Below are positions 1-6,015 of a stretch of 6,015 bases of DNA, piece by piece (positions within the stretch are counted from its first letter, which is position 1; every line of letters begins with the position of its first letter). A program made the position numbers and the translations under genes. Origin of the DNA: an uncultured Prevotellaceae bacterium (GTDB taxonomy: Bacteria; Bacteroidota; Bacteroidia; Bacteroidales; Bacteroidaceae); the NCBI GenBank assembly GCA_945486445.1, contig CALYTD010000079.1, positions 1-6,015 on the forward strand, in the 5' to 3' direction. The notes beneath the pieces were generated by a model. That model made no database searches and was not told the DNA's origin. It worked only from the letters and a program-made list of their open reading frames with translations.

Positions 1-37
1 GGGAGATAGTTGTAAATATCTGGAAACCAAGCGTCTC

Positions 38-57
38 GGACGCACCAAGGTGCGTCC
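38..57. repeat. Perfect 9-bp inverted repeat, REP-like palindrome
   Basis: The arms GGACGCACC (38-46) and GGTGCGTCC (49-57) are exact reverse complements separated by AA. A second, outer pair, AGTTGTA (8-14) and TACAACT (59-65), encloses it, so the block 8-65 can fold as a nested structure. No run of T follows on either side, which makes an intrinsic terminator less likely. Short GC-rich palindromes flanked by a GTAGG-like edge occur as dispersed intergenic repeats in many bacteria. That this is one of them is inference, since only one copy lies in the window. Confidence 0.5.
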
Positions 58-144
58 CTACAACTGTTTGGGGCTACAGTCTCGCTCTGTTGTCAGACTG
101 TGGCAACCGCCTTAACATCATGTTTCTTTCTTTTGAGCATAGTA

Positions 145-178
145 AACCCCGAAAGTCATCTGTCTGACTTCCGGGGTT
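145..178 (-). terminator. Hairpin downstream of the acyl-activating fusion gene
   Basis: Arms of 14 bases (145-158 and 165-178) enclose a 6-base loop, and the hairpin begins about 46 bases past the stop codon at 225. The arms differ from perfect complementarity at one position. Read as minus-strand RNA this is a tolerated G-U pair; read as plus-strand RNA it is an A-C mismatch. This favours a role for the minus-strand transcript. The tail after the stem is only UUU followed by ACU, so termination by this hairpin alone may be weak; 3'-end protection is an alternative. Confidence 0.55.
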
Positions 179-224
179 CACTTCAACCTGGCGTACCCAG
201 TTTTTTATGTCTTTGTAATGCTTT

Positions 225-2711
225 TCATCCCACCCTCTCCTCTATCTTTGCCTTCACCCTCTCGGCGAACTGTGCGTAGTCCTCGTTCTCTGACGGTGTC
301 ATCAGCGGCAGATATTCAAGGGTTATCTTCGCGGGTTTATAGAAGTGCGTGCCGCGTGGCAGCGCGTCATACGCCCCTTTGATGCAGACAGGCAGCACGG
401 GAACGCCCAGTTCCTTGCTCAGGATGGCGAAGGTCTTTTTGAAGTTGCCCATACTGCCGTTGCGTGAGCGTGTGCCTTCGGGGAAAATCACTATGTTCTT
501 GCCCATTTTCAGCGCCTCCGCCATTTTCAGTATGGAGTTTTTCAGGTTGCGGCGTTCCATCAGTATGATGTTGTGCCGCCGTGCAAGTGTGCGCAGCATG
601 GCGTTGTTCACGTGGTCTTCCGTGGCATAGAAGAAGCAGTTGTTTATTACTTTCCACGGCACTCCTGCCATCACTATCGCCCCGTCCATGTAACTTTGGT
701 GGTTGGCAGCCAGTATGAACTGCCCGTCCGATGGTATATTCTCCGTTCCGCGTATGCTCATGCGGTTGTATGTGGTGAACAATGCCTTGAACGCCCGCGC
801 GCAGAAGCGGTGTGACAAGCCTGCCACCGGCAGTTCCAGATGTTCTGTGCTCTCGCTCAGCAGCCTGTTGCCGTCCACGTGTTCCACCTCTTTCCGCGTG
901 TGCGATACCGCTATGCGGTCGGCTATCTCCTGCACGTTGCGGAACGAGGACATTGCGTCGGCGTTGATGGTTATGCCGAACGTCTGTTCTATGAAGCCCT
1001 GCAATCCCACCATGTCCAGTGAGTCAAACGCCAGGTCTGTCTCCAAGTGGTGCTCCGGCCTTACCTGAACATTCTTCTCTTCCTCTATGTACGTCTTCAG
1101 AATGGCAAACTCCTCCGTCAGCACCTCTGTGTCCTGCCCAGTCTTCCCGGTGTTGTCTGCCTCACGTTTGCCCTCGCAGAGTTCCTTGAGTTTGAACCTT
1201 TGCAGTTTGTCCAGCTTGGTTCTCGGCAGGTCACCGCGATATACGAAGATGCTCATCAGTTTCTTGTAGTTGCTCACGGTGAGGTTGTACGGTTCCACCA
1301 CCTCGCGCTTCAGTGCCTCTTCCACCTCCTTGTCAGACAGGCTTCGCGCCCATTCCTCCTGCGGAACGATGATGCATCGCAACATGTCCCCATGCTGCAC
1401 CACCGCCGCTTCCTTCACTTTGTCGTCGTATTTCTCTATCTTGTACTCTATCTCGCAGGGCTGCACGTTCTTTCCGTTGGACAGGACTATGATTTCCTTT
1501 GAGCGTCCTGTTATGTAGATGCGTCCTTTTTCGTCAAAGCGGGCGAGGTCTCCCGTGTGCAGGAAACCGTCTTTGTCTATCACGTCTGCCGTCTCCTCAG
1601 GCCGGTTGTAGTAGCCCATCATCACGTTAGGACCTTTTGCGCACAGTTCGCCGTTTACTATCTTGCACTCCACGGAGGGCATGGGCAGACCCACACAGCC
1701 CGGTATTATGTCGTCAGGACGGGTGAAAGAGATTATCGGTGCCGTCTCCGTCATGCCGTAACCCTCCAGCACGTCCAGTCCCAGGGTGCGCAGGCCGCGC
1801 CCTATCTCGGCGTCAAGTGCCGCGCCACCGCTTACGAAATAGTCTATGTGTCCGCCCATCTTCTTGTGTATCGACTGGAACACGAAGCGTGAGAGCCTGC
1901 GGCTGCCTATGGCGCGGCATACGTTGAACAGTGCCCGTGTCACCATGCTGGCGTCTATCTTCTTCTTTATCCCCGCGTACAGTGTCTGCCACAGGCGTGG
2001 CACTCCTATGAAGATGGCCACCTTTCCGCGGCACAGCGTGTCCATTATGTCGGGCCCTGACATTGAGGGGCATATCGCCACGCCTCCTCCGCAGACCATG
2101 GGGCCTATCACGGTGCCCATCAGTGGCAGCACGTGGTGCAGCGGCAGGAGTATCATCACGCGCCTGTCCTCGGTGAAGATAGGCACCACCTCCGCCACGC
2201 TGCGTATGTTTGCCATCAGGTTGTTGTATGAGAGCATCACGCCTTTTGGCGACCCTGTGGTGCCGGAGGTGTATATTATCATGGCGCACTCGTCGCCCAT
2301 CTCCTTCGTGTTGTCTGTGCCGCACCACTCCTCCTCGTCCTTTGCCGGAGCCAGTTCCAGGTCGTCTATCAGCAGTATCTTTATCTCTATGCCCGCCTCC
2401 CGCACCGCCTGGCGTGCCGTGTCGGCCTTCTCGCGCGAGGTCCAGATGCATGCCGGCGTGCAGTCACGCAGTATGTATGCCACGTCAGACACCGTTGAAG
2501 AGGCGTCAACAGGCACTGCTATGCCCTGGTTCTGCCATATTGAGAAGAAGGCGTAAATCCATCCCTCCCTGTTCTCGCTGAGTATAACGGTCTTGCTGCC
2601 CCTCTCCTTCGGGGTGTGTTGCGCGAAAAGGTTGATGCGCCCCAGCATCTCGCTGAAACTCACCTCGCGTTCTCCGGCTATGATAGCCGTCTTGTGCAGA
2701 TTCTTTATCAT
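225..2711 (-). CDS. Acyl-activating AMP-binding / acyl carrier / PlsC acyltransferase fusion protein
   Basis: This 828-residue protein has three domains in order. Residues 1 to about 515 are an ANL-family acyl-CoA/acyl-ACP synthetase: phosphate-binding loop YTSGTTGSPKG (147-157), EGYGMTET (316-323), TGD (386-388) and GRSKE (402-406). The A10 region PRTKLDK (496-502) has Asp where Gly usually precedes the catalytic Lys. Residues about 530-605 are a carrier domain with DSL at 563-565; Ser564 is the predicted phosphopantetheine site. Residues about 640-828 are a PlsC/LPLAT acyltransferase with NHQSYMD (His671, Asp676) and FPEGTRSR (743-750). The likely role is to activate a free fatty acid with ATP and transfer it to a lysophospholipid or related acceptor at the inner membrane face. 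E. coli Aas joins an acyltransferase and a synthetase in the opposite order. The ATG at 2711 is chosen because a TTG 60 bases upstream lies in the promoter. The preferred acyl chain and the acceptor cannot be read from the sequence. Confidence 0.9.
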   Translation of the reverse strand: MIKNLHKTAIIAGEREVSFSEMLGRINLFAQHTPKERGSKTVILSENREGWIYAFFSIWQNQGIAVPVDASSTVSDVAYILRDCTPACIWTSREKADTARQAVREAGIEIKILLIDDLELAPAKDEEEWCGTDNTKEMGDECAMIIYTSGTTGSPKGVMLSYNNLMANIRSVAEVVPIFTEDRRVMILLPLHHVLPLMGTVIGPMVCGGGVAICPSMSGPDIMDTLCRGKVAIFIGVPRLWQTLYAGIKKKIDASMVTRALFNVCRAIGSRRLSRFVFQSIHKKMGGHIDYFVSGGAALDAEIGRGLRTLGLDVLEGYGMTETAPIISFTRPDDIIPGCVGLPMPSVECKIVNGELCAKGPNVMMGYYNRPEETADVIDKDGFLHTGDLARFDEKGRIYITGRSKEIIVLSNGKNVQPCEIEYKIEKYDDKVKEAAVVQHGDMLRCIIVPQEEWARSLSDKEVEEALKREVVEPYNLTVSNYKKLMSIFVYRGDLPRTKLDKLQRFKLKELCEGKREADNTGKTGQDTEVLTEEFAILKTYIEEEKNVQVRPEHHLETDLAFDSLDMVGLQGFIEQTFGITINADAMSSFRNVQEIADRIAVSHTRKEVEHVDGNRLLSESTEHLELPVAGLSHRFCARAFKALFTTYNRMSIRGTENIPSDGQFILAANHQSYMDGAIVMAGVPWKVINNCFFYATEDHVNNAMLRTLARRHNIILMERRNLKNSILKMAEALKMGKNIVIFPEGTRSRNGSMGNFKKTFAILSKELGVPVLPVCIKGAYDALPRGTHFYKPAKITLEYLPLMTPSENEDYAQFAERVKAKIEERVG

Positions 2712-2738
2712 TTTCTTCGCATATTGATAATGTTGCTG

Positions 2739-2771
2739 CAAAGATACAAAAACTATTCCGTATTCCTGCAA
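2739..2771 (-). promoter_or_regulatory. Bacteroidota-type sigma-ABfr promoter for the fusion gene
   Basis: On the minus strand, TATCTTTG (2746-2739) matches the Bacteroidota -7 consensus TAnnTTTG exactly. TTG (2771-2769) lies 22 bases upstream in the place of the -33 element, slightly wider than the usual 19-21. A start point about 6 bases past the -7 box would give a leader of roughly 20 bases before the ATG at 2711. The leader has no clear Shine-Dalgarno sequence, only A-rich GAAGAAA before the ATG, as is common in this phylum. The stretch upstream (about 2772-2815) is A/T-rich. Confidence 0.75.
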
Positions 2772-2882
2772 TCTTTCCTATAAAAGTGATTAAAACCTTA
2801 CATTTTTGTCCTATTTTTCTGCTCGTTACGGTATTTCTTGCTGCTAAGAGCCGTTTTGCCTGTTGCTGTATCCTCTGTGAAC

Positions 2883-3014
2883 AGGTGCTGATTACGGTGC
2901 AGGGAGGTGCTGATTACGGTGCAGGGAGGTGCTTATTACGGTGTAAAGAGGTGCTGATTGCGGGAGAGAGAAAATGGTCGCGGGGGAAAAAGAGGCGCTG
3001 GTCGCGGGGGAAGG
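2883..3014. repeat. Six-unit 22-bp degenerate tandem repeat
   Basis: The block is 132 bases, or six units of 22. Units 1 and 2 (2883-2904, 2905-2926) are identical: AGGTGCTGATTACGG followed by TGCAGGG. Unit 3 (2927-2948) differs at a few positions. Unit 4 (2949-2970) keeps AGGTGCTGATT but then reads GCGGGAGAGAG. Units 5 and 6 (2971-2992, 2993-3014) diverge further and share TGGTCGCGGGGGAA, spaced by 24 bases with a compensating 20-base step before it. Inside units 1-3 the pentamer GGTGC (or GGTGT) recurs at alternating 12- and 10-base steps. Divergence grows away from the fusion gene promoter. Function is unknown; an array of protein-binding sites and simple slippage expansion are both possible. 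Confidence 0.75.
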
Positions 3015-3044
3015 AAGTGTCATTCATTTCTTTCGCACATAAAG

Positions 3045-3091
3045 AAGGAGGATATGCTTTGGGCTATTTCCGCCTCTGGCATATCCTCCTT
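3045..3091 (-). terminator. Second hairpin downstream of korB, probable terminator
   Basis: Perfect 13-bp arms, AAGGAGGATATGC (3045-3057) and GCATATCCTCCTT (3079-3091), enclose a 21-base loop. On the minus-strand transcript the 3' arm ends in UU and is followed by CUUUAUG, a modest U-rich tail. It lies about 50 bases beyond the korB stop, ahead of the repeat array and the next promoter, as expected for the end of the korAB transcript. The left arm happens to resemble a Shine-Dalgarno sequence plus ATG on the plus strand; the palindrome explains this better. Confidence 0.6.
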
Positions 3092-3098
3092 ATGTTCA

Positions 3099-3117
3099 AA
3101 CCCGTTAGTGACGGGTT
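3099..3117 (-). terminator. First hairpin downstream of korB
   Basis: Arms AACCCGT (3099-3105) and ACGGGTT (3111-3117) are exact reverse complements around a 5-base loop. The hairpin starts 24 bases past the korB stop at 3142. On the minus-strand RNA it is followed by UGAAC, so there is almost no U-tract. It is separated by 7 bases from the larger hairpin at 3045-3091, and the two may act together in termination or in protecting the 3' end. Confidence 0.5.
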
Positions 3118-3141
3118 GCCGTTTGTTAGTTTTCCTTGGTG

Positions 3142-4146
3142 TTATTTCACCTCCCAGATGTCGTTGGTTTCCAGCAGTTCCGCGAAGTTATGGTACTTCT
3201 TCGCCGCCTTTACCTCCTCTATCTGCGCCGTAACGGCATCATCGTATGTCGGAGCCTCCACGTCGCGGATTACTCCGAGAGCCACCGGGAAGCCGTCACC
3301 GTTGCCCATCAGGGCAAGTTTCAGTTGCAGGGTGTTGTCAAGGCAGTGTGCGTCGTGCACGAGAATGTCCTTCTCCGTTATGCCGTTCTCACCTATTTTC
3401 ACCACTTTCAGGCCGAAACCCTCCTGCACGAGACCGTATTCGCGGTCCTTGCCGAATATCAGTGGCTTGCCGTGTTCTACGTAAATGGCGTTCTCTGCGC
3501 GTCCCGCCTTGTTATACACAGCATCATGGCAGCCGTTGTTGAATATCACGCAGTTCTGCAATACCTCCACCACGCTTGCGCCCTTGTGTGCGTTTGCCGC
3601 CTTCAGCACCTCCACTGTGTGAGGTCCGTCGGTGGCCACGGTGCGTGCAAAGAAGTGCCCCCGTGCGCCGAAGCACAGTTCCGCCGGGTGGAAGGGGTCC
3701 TCCACCGTGCCGTAAGGCGATGACTTGCTGACGAAGCCGCGCGGTGAAGTAGGGGAGTACTGACCCTTCGTCAGACCGTAGATGCGGTTGTTCAGCAGAA
3801 TCATGTTGAGGTTAATGTTGCGTCGGTTGGCGTGGATGAAGTGGTTACCGCCGATGGCCAGTCCGTCACCGTCACCACTTATCTGCCAGACTGTTAGTTC
3901 CGGGTTGGTCACTTTCGCGCCAGTGGCGATGGCAGCGGCACGTCCGTGTATGGTGTTCATACCGTATGTGGCCATATAGTGCGGCAGACGGCTGGAGCAA
4001 CCGATGCCGGAGATGACGGCATTGTTCCATGGTGCTACGCCAATCTCGGCCATAGCCTTGTGTAATGAAGCGAGGAAGAAGTGGTCACCACATCCCGGAC
4101 ACCAGCGTGGTTGACCTTTTTTATAATCTGAAGCCTGAAATTCCAT
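3142..4146 (-). CDS. korB: 2-oxoacid (2-oxoglutarate):ferredoxin oxidoreductase, beta subunit
   Basis: This 334-residue protein is full length for the KorB family. It carries the thiamine diphosphate site and the single [4Fe-4S] cluster of the enzyme, which oxidises 2-oxoglutarate to succinyl-CoA with reduction of ferredoxin, or runs the reverse reaction. WCPGCG (15-20) supplies Cys16 and Cys19, GIGCSS (47-52) supplies Cys50, and Cys199 (LQNCV) is the expected fourth ligand. The thiamine diphosphate/Mg motif starts at GDGDG (91-95) and closes at Asn119-Asn120; the family motif HGRAAAIATG is at 67-76. The ATG at 4146 is preferred because an upstream in-frame TTG at 4200 would overlap korA and add residues read from the ribosome-binding region. 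It is the second gene of the operon, 19 bases behind korA. Kor is favoured over pyruvate or indolepyruvate enzymes by overall similarity, but substrate is inferred. Confidence 0.93.
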   Translation of the reverse strand: MEFQASDYKKGQPRWCPGCGDHFFLASLHKAMAEIGVAPWNNAVISGIGCSSRLPHYMATYGMNTIHGRAAAIATGAKVTNPELTVWQISGDGDGLAIGGNHFIHANRRNINLNMILLNNRIYGLTKGQYSPTSPRGFVSKSSPYGTVEDPFHPAELCFGARGHFFARTVATDGPHTVEVLKAANAHKGASVVEVLQNCVIFNNGCHDAVYNKAGRAENAIYVEHGKPLIFGKDREYGLVQEGFGLKVVKIGENGITEKDILVHDAHCLDNTLQLKLALMGNGDGFPVALGVIRDVEAPTYDDAVTAQIEEVKAAKKYHNFAELLETNDIWEVK

Positions 4147-4157
4147 AGTTGTTTTTT

Positions 4158-4165
4158 TCCTTTCT
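4158..4165 (-). promoter_or_regulatory. Purine-rich ribosome binding site of korB
   Basis: The minus-strand sequence AGAAAGGA lies between the korA stop and the korB ATG, with 11 bases between its last A and the start codon. The spacing is long and the match partial. It nevertheless supports the ATG at 4146 over the in-frame TTG at 4200, for which this element would be coding sequence. The short 19-base gap suggests translation of korB is coupled to korA. Confidence 0.5.
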
Positions 4166-6013
4166 TTACTTGTTAAGTATTGATGTGAATGCCGCCACAA
4201 GTTCGTTTACCACGAACGGTTGGCCCTTGACCTGGTTGAATTGTGCAGGCACGAATCCGTCAACCTTCATGCGGAGGAAGGCTGCAAGCTGCCCCATGTT
4301 CTGCTCGGCAACGACCACTTTCGGGTATTTCCTCAACACTTCCGCGGTGTTTTTGGGCAGAGGATTGATGAACTTGAAGTGTGCCTGTGCCACCTTCTTG
4401 CCCTGTGCGCGCATCTCTTCCATGGCGGCGCGGAGGTGACCATAAGTACCGCCGAAGCCTACTATGAGCAGGTCAGCGTCGTCAACGTCACCGATTACCT
4501 CAAGATCGGGTACTTCTATGTTGTCAATCTTAGCCTGACGCTTGCGTGTCATAAGGTCATGATTCTCCGGAGCGGTTGAGATTGCGCCGGTCTTGTCATC
4601 CTTTTCCAGTCCGCCAAGTATGTGTTCAAAGCCCTCTCTGCCGGGAATTGCCCAGTAACGAGTGCCGTTTTCCTTGCGCATATACGGCGTCCAACTGCCT
4701 TTAAGTTCCTCCGGCACGTATGGAGGATTGATGGAATCCAGTTTGTTTATGTCCGGCAGGCGGAACGCGCCGGAGCCGTTAGCCACGTAAGCGTCTGTCA
4801 GCAGCACCACGGGGGTCATGTGTTCCAATGCTATCTTTGATGCCTGATAGGCTGCATCGAAGCAGTCCGTGGGGCTTGTTGCGGCAAGTACCGGCATTGG
4901 TGACTCGCCGTTACGGCCGAAAAGCACCTGCAACAGGTCCGTTTGTTCGGACTTTGTGGGCAGACCTGTGGCAGGACCGCCGCGTTGTACGTCGAGAACC
5001 ACGAGCGGAAGTTCCATTATCACGGCGAGGTTCATGGCCTCAGACTTCAGGCAGATGCCCGGTCCGGAGGTGGAGGTGACAGCCAGTGCGCCGGCGAAAG
5101 CGGCACCTACCGAGGATGCGCAGCCTGCTATCTCGTCCTCACACTGCACTGTTGTCACGCCGAGTGACTTGTGTTTTGACAGTTCATGCAGCACGTCCGT
5201 TGCCGGTGTGATGGGGTATGAGCCGAGATACAGTTTCAGTCCAGCCTTCTCCGCGGCTGCTATGAAGCCGTAGGCAGTGGCCTTGTTGCCCGTGATGTCC
5301 ATGTATCTGCCAGGTGTCTTCACCTTTGACTCGATGCGATACACGTTTGTTGCGGAAGAATGTGTGTTGTGTCCGTAGTCGTAACCGGCCTGTATCACCT
5401 TTATGTTGGCCTCTGCCACACCGGGCTTCTTGGCAAACTTCTCTTTGAGGAAGTTGAATACGAGGTTCAGGTCACGGCTGAACAGCCAGCAAACAAGTCC
5501 AAGCGCGAACATATTGCGGCATTTCAGCATCGCCTTGTTGTCCATTCCGCTGTCTGCAAGAGCGTCTTTCACCATCTGGGTGATAGGGCATTGTATCACG
5601 CGGTCGGGGTCAATGCCCATCTCTCCGAGGTAGTCCGTGGTCTGAAACTGTGCCTTGTCGAGGTCAGATTGCTGGAAAGAGTCAGTGTCAATGATTATGG
5701 TTGCCTGCGGTTTTGCGTACTTATACTGTGTCTTCAGTGCCGCAGCGTTCATTGCTACGAGTACATCGCACTGGTCACCAGGGGTGAATACCTGTCCTGC
5801 TCCTATGTGAACCTGGAATCCTGACACACCAGTCAGCGAGCCTTGTGGGGCACGTATGTCTGCGGGATAGTCTGGAAATGTGGAGATACTGTTACCCACG
5901 GTAGCGGAAACCGTGGAGAAGATGTTACCGGCAAGTTGCATTCCGTCGCCTGAGTCGCCAGAGAAGCGAACCACAACTTGTTCCAACTCTTTGATGTCCA
6001 ATTCTTCTGCCAT
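4166..6013 (-). CDS. korA: 2-oxoacid (2-oxoglutarate):ferredoxin oxidoreductase, fused gamma-alpha subunit
   Basis: This 615-residue protein pairs with KorB to form the cytoplasmic ferredoxin-dependent enzyme at the 2-oxoglutarate/succinyl-CoA step of the TCA cycle. Residues about 10-200 are the gamma domain, with the glycine-rich FSGDSGDGMQLAG at 17-29. Residues about 245-420 are the alpha pyrimidine-binding domain: YPITPATD (266-273) with Thr269, CEDEIAG (291-297), TSGPG (315-319), and DVQRGGPATG (341-350), whose Arg344 is the residue type that contacts the 2-oxoacid carboxylate in this family. Residues about 512-615 are the C-terminal alpha domain II. The start ATG at 6013 gives a typical family N-terminus. 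The gene is complete, but only two upstream bases are visible, so promoter and any earlier operon genes are outside. No ferredoxin-like delta subunit is present in the window. In anaerobic Bacteroidales this enzyme may work reductively, making 2-oxoglutarate for glutamate synthesis; direction is inferred. Confidence 0.94.
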   Translation of the reverse strand: MAEELDIKELEQVVVRFSGDSGDGMQLAGNIFSTVSATVGNSISTFPDYPADIRAPQGSLTGVSGFQVHIGAGQVFTPGDQCDVLVAMNAAALKTQYKYAKPQATIIIDTDSFQQSDLDKAQFQTTDYLGEMGIDPDRVIQCPITQMVKDALADSGMDNKAMLKCRNMFALGLVCWLFSRDLNLVFNFLKEKFAKKPGVAEANIKVIQAGYDYGHNTHSSATNVYRIESKVKTPGRYMDITGNKATAYGFIAAAEKAGLKLYLGSYPITPATDVLHELSKHKSLGVTTVQCEDEIAGCASSVGAAFAGALAVTSTSGPGICLKSEAMNLAVIMELPLVVLDVQRGGPATGLPTKSEQTDLLQVLFGRNGESPMPVLAATSPTDCFDAAYQASKIALEHMTPVVLLTDAYVANGSGAFRLPDINKLDSINPPYVPEELKGSWTPYMRKENGTRYWAIPGREGFEHILGGLEKDDKTGAISTAPENHDLMTRKRQAKIDNIEVPDLEVIGDVDDADLLIVGFGGTYGHLRAAMEEMRAQGKKVAQAHFKFINPLPKNTAEVLRKYPKVVVAEQNMGQLAAFLRMKVDGFVPAQFNQVKGQPFVVNELVAAFTSILNK

Positions 6014-6015
6014 AA

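Larger units (their letters stand above)
2772..3141. other. Gene-free intergenic region between the korAB operon and the fusion gene
   Basis: No convincing gene is present. Reading from the korB side, the region holds two hairpins (3099-3117 and 3045-3091), a 22-bp tandem repeat (2883-3014), and an A/T-rich part next to the promoter (about 2772-2870) in which I see no further structure. The plus-strand open frame crossing it begins with GTG at 2786 and runs antisense into korB, with no family resemblance. The region from 2883 to 3014 is strongly G-biased on the plus strand, unlike the A/T-rich promoter flank. Confidence 0.6.

Noticed and set aside
76..101. Inverted repeat ACAGTCT / AGACTGT with a 12-base loop
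   Set aside because: A 7-bp stem with a long loop, no U-tract and no adjacent gene end is within what chance allows.
1813..2451. Second minus-strand frame of 212 codons inside the fusion gene
   Set aside because: It is very rich in Arg, Gly and His and has no recognisable motif, while the overlapping frame carries clear synthetase motifs. It is a shadow frame.
1846..2556. Plus-strand open frame of 236 codons antisense to the fusion gene
   Set aside because: Ser/Pro/Arg-rich composition with no domain signature, fully opposite a well-supported gene.
3045..3233. Strong Shine-Dalgarno-like AAGGAGG with an ATG at 3054 on the plus strand
   Set aside because: The sequence is one arm of a perfect 13-bp palindrome, Bacteroidota rarely depend on strong Shine-Dalgarno sites, and the frame becomes an antisense shadow of korB.
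2786..3484. Plus-strand open frame of 232 codons with a hydrophobic N-terminus
   Set aside because: It starts with GTG, runs through the tandem repeat and hairpins, and then lies antisense to korB. The composition (many Cys and Arg, no family motif) fits a shadow frame.
4147..4200. Upstream in-frame TTG start for korB
   Set aside because: It would overlap korA, convert the ribosome-binding sequence into coding sequence, and add 18 residues not expected before the CPGCG motif of the family.

Overview
The window looks like chromosomal DNA from a Bacteroidota bacterium, probably order Bacteroidales and perhaps Prevotellaceae. The grounds are a TAnnTTTG-type -7 promoter element with a TTG upstream, weak or absent Shine-Dalgarno sequences, a two-subunit KorAB oxidoreductase with a fused gamma-alpha chain, and an AMP-ligase/carrier/acyltransferase fusion that I associate with this phylum. 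Genus-level placement is inference.

All three genes are on the minus strand, so transcription runs from the right edge to the left. From right to left: korA (6013 to 4166) is complete but starts 2 bases from the window edge, so its promoter is not visible. It is followed after 19 bases by korB (4146 to 3142). Together they encode a 2-oxoacid (most likely 2-oxoglutarate):ferredoxin oxidoreductase. Two hairpins just past the korB stop probably end this operon. A gene-free stretch of about 430 bases, from the korB stop to the next start codon, then holds a six-unit 22-bp tandem repeat and a recognisable Bacteroidota promoter. That promoter drives a single 828-residue gene (2711 to 225) joining an acyl-activating AMP-binding domain, an acyl carrier domain and a PlsC-type acyltransferase. 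A hairpin lies about 46 bases past its stop, and a 20-bp perfect palindrome sits near the left edge.

The korAB pair serves central carbon metabolism: ferredoxin-linked interconversion of 2-oxoglutarate and succinyl-CoA. The fusion protein serves lipid metabolism, most plausibly activating a free fatty acid and passing it to a lysolipid acceptor. The terminator and promoter between them argue that the two units are transcribed separately. I see no mobile element, tRNA, rRNA, CRISPR array or defence system. The less ordinary items are the three-domain fusion with an altered A10 motif, the helically phased tandem repeat, and an apparent upstream start codon of the fusion gene that is really part of its promoter.
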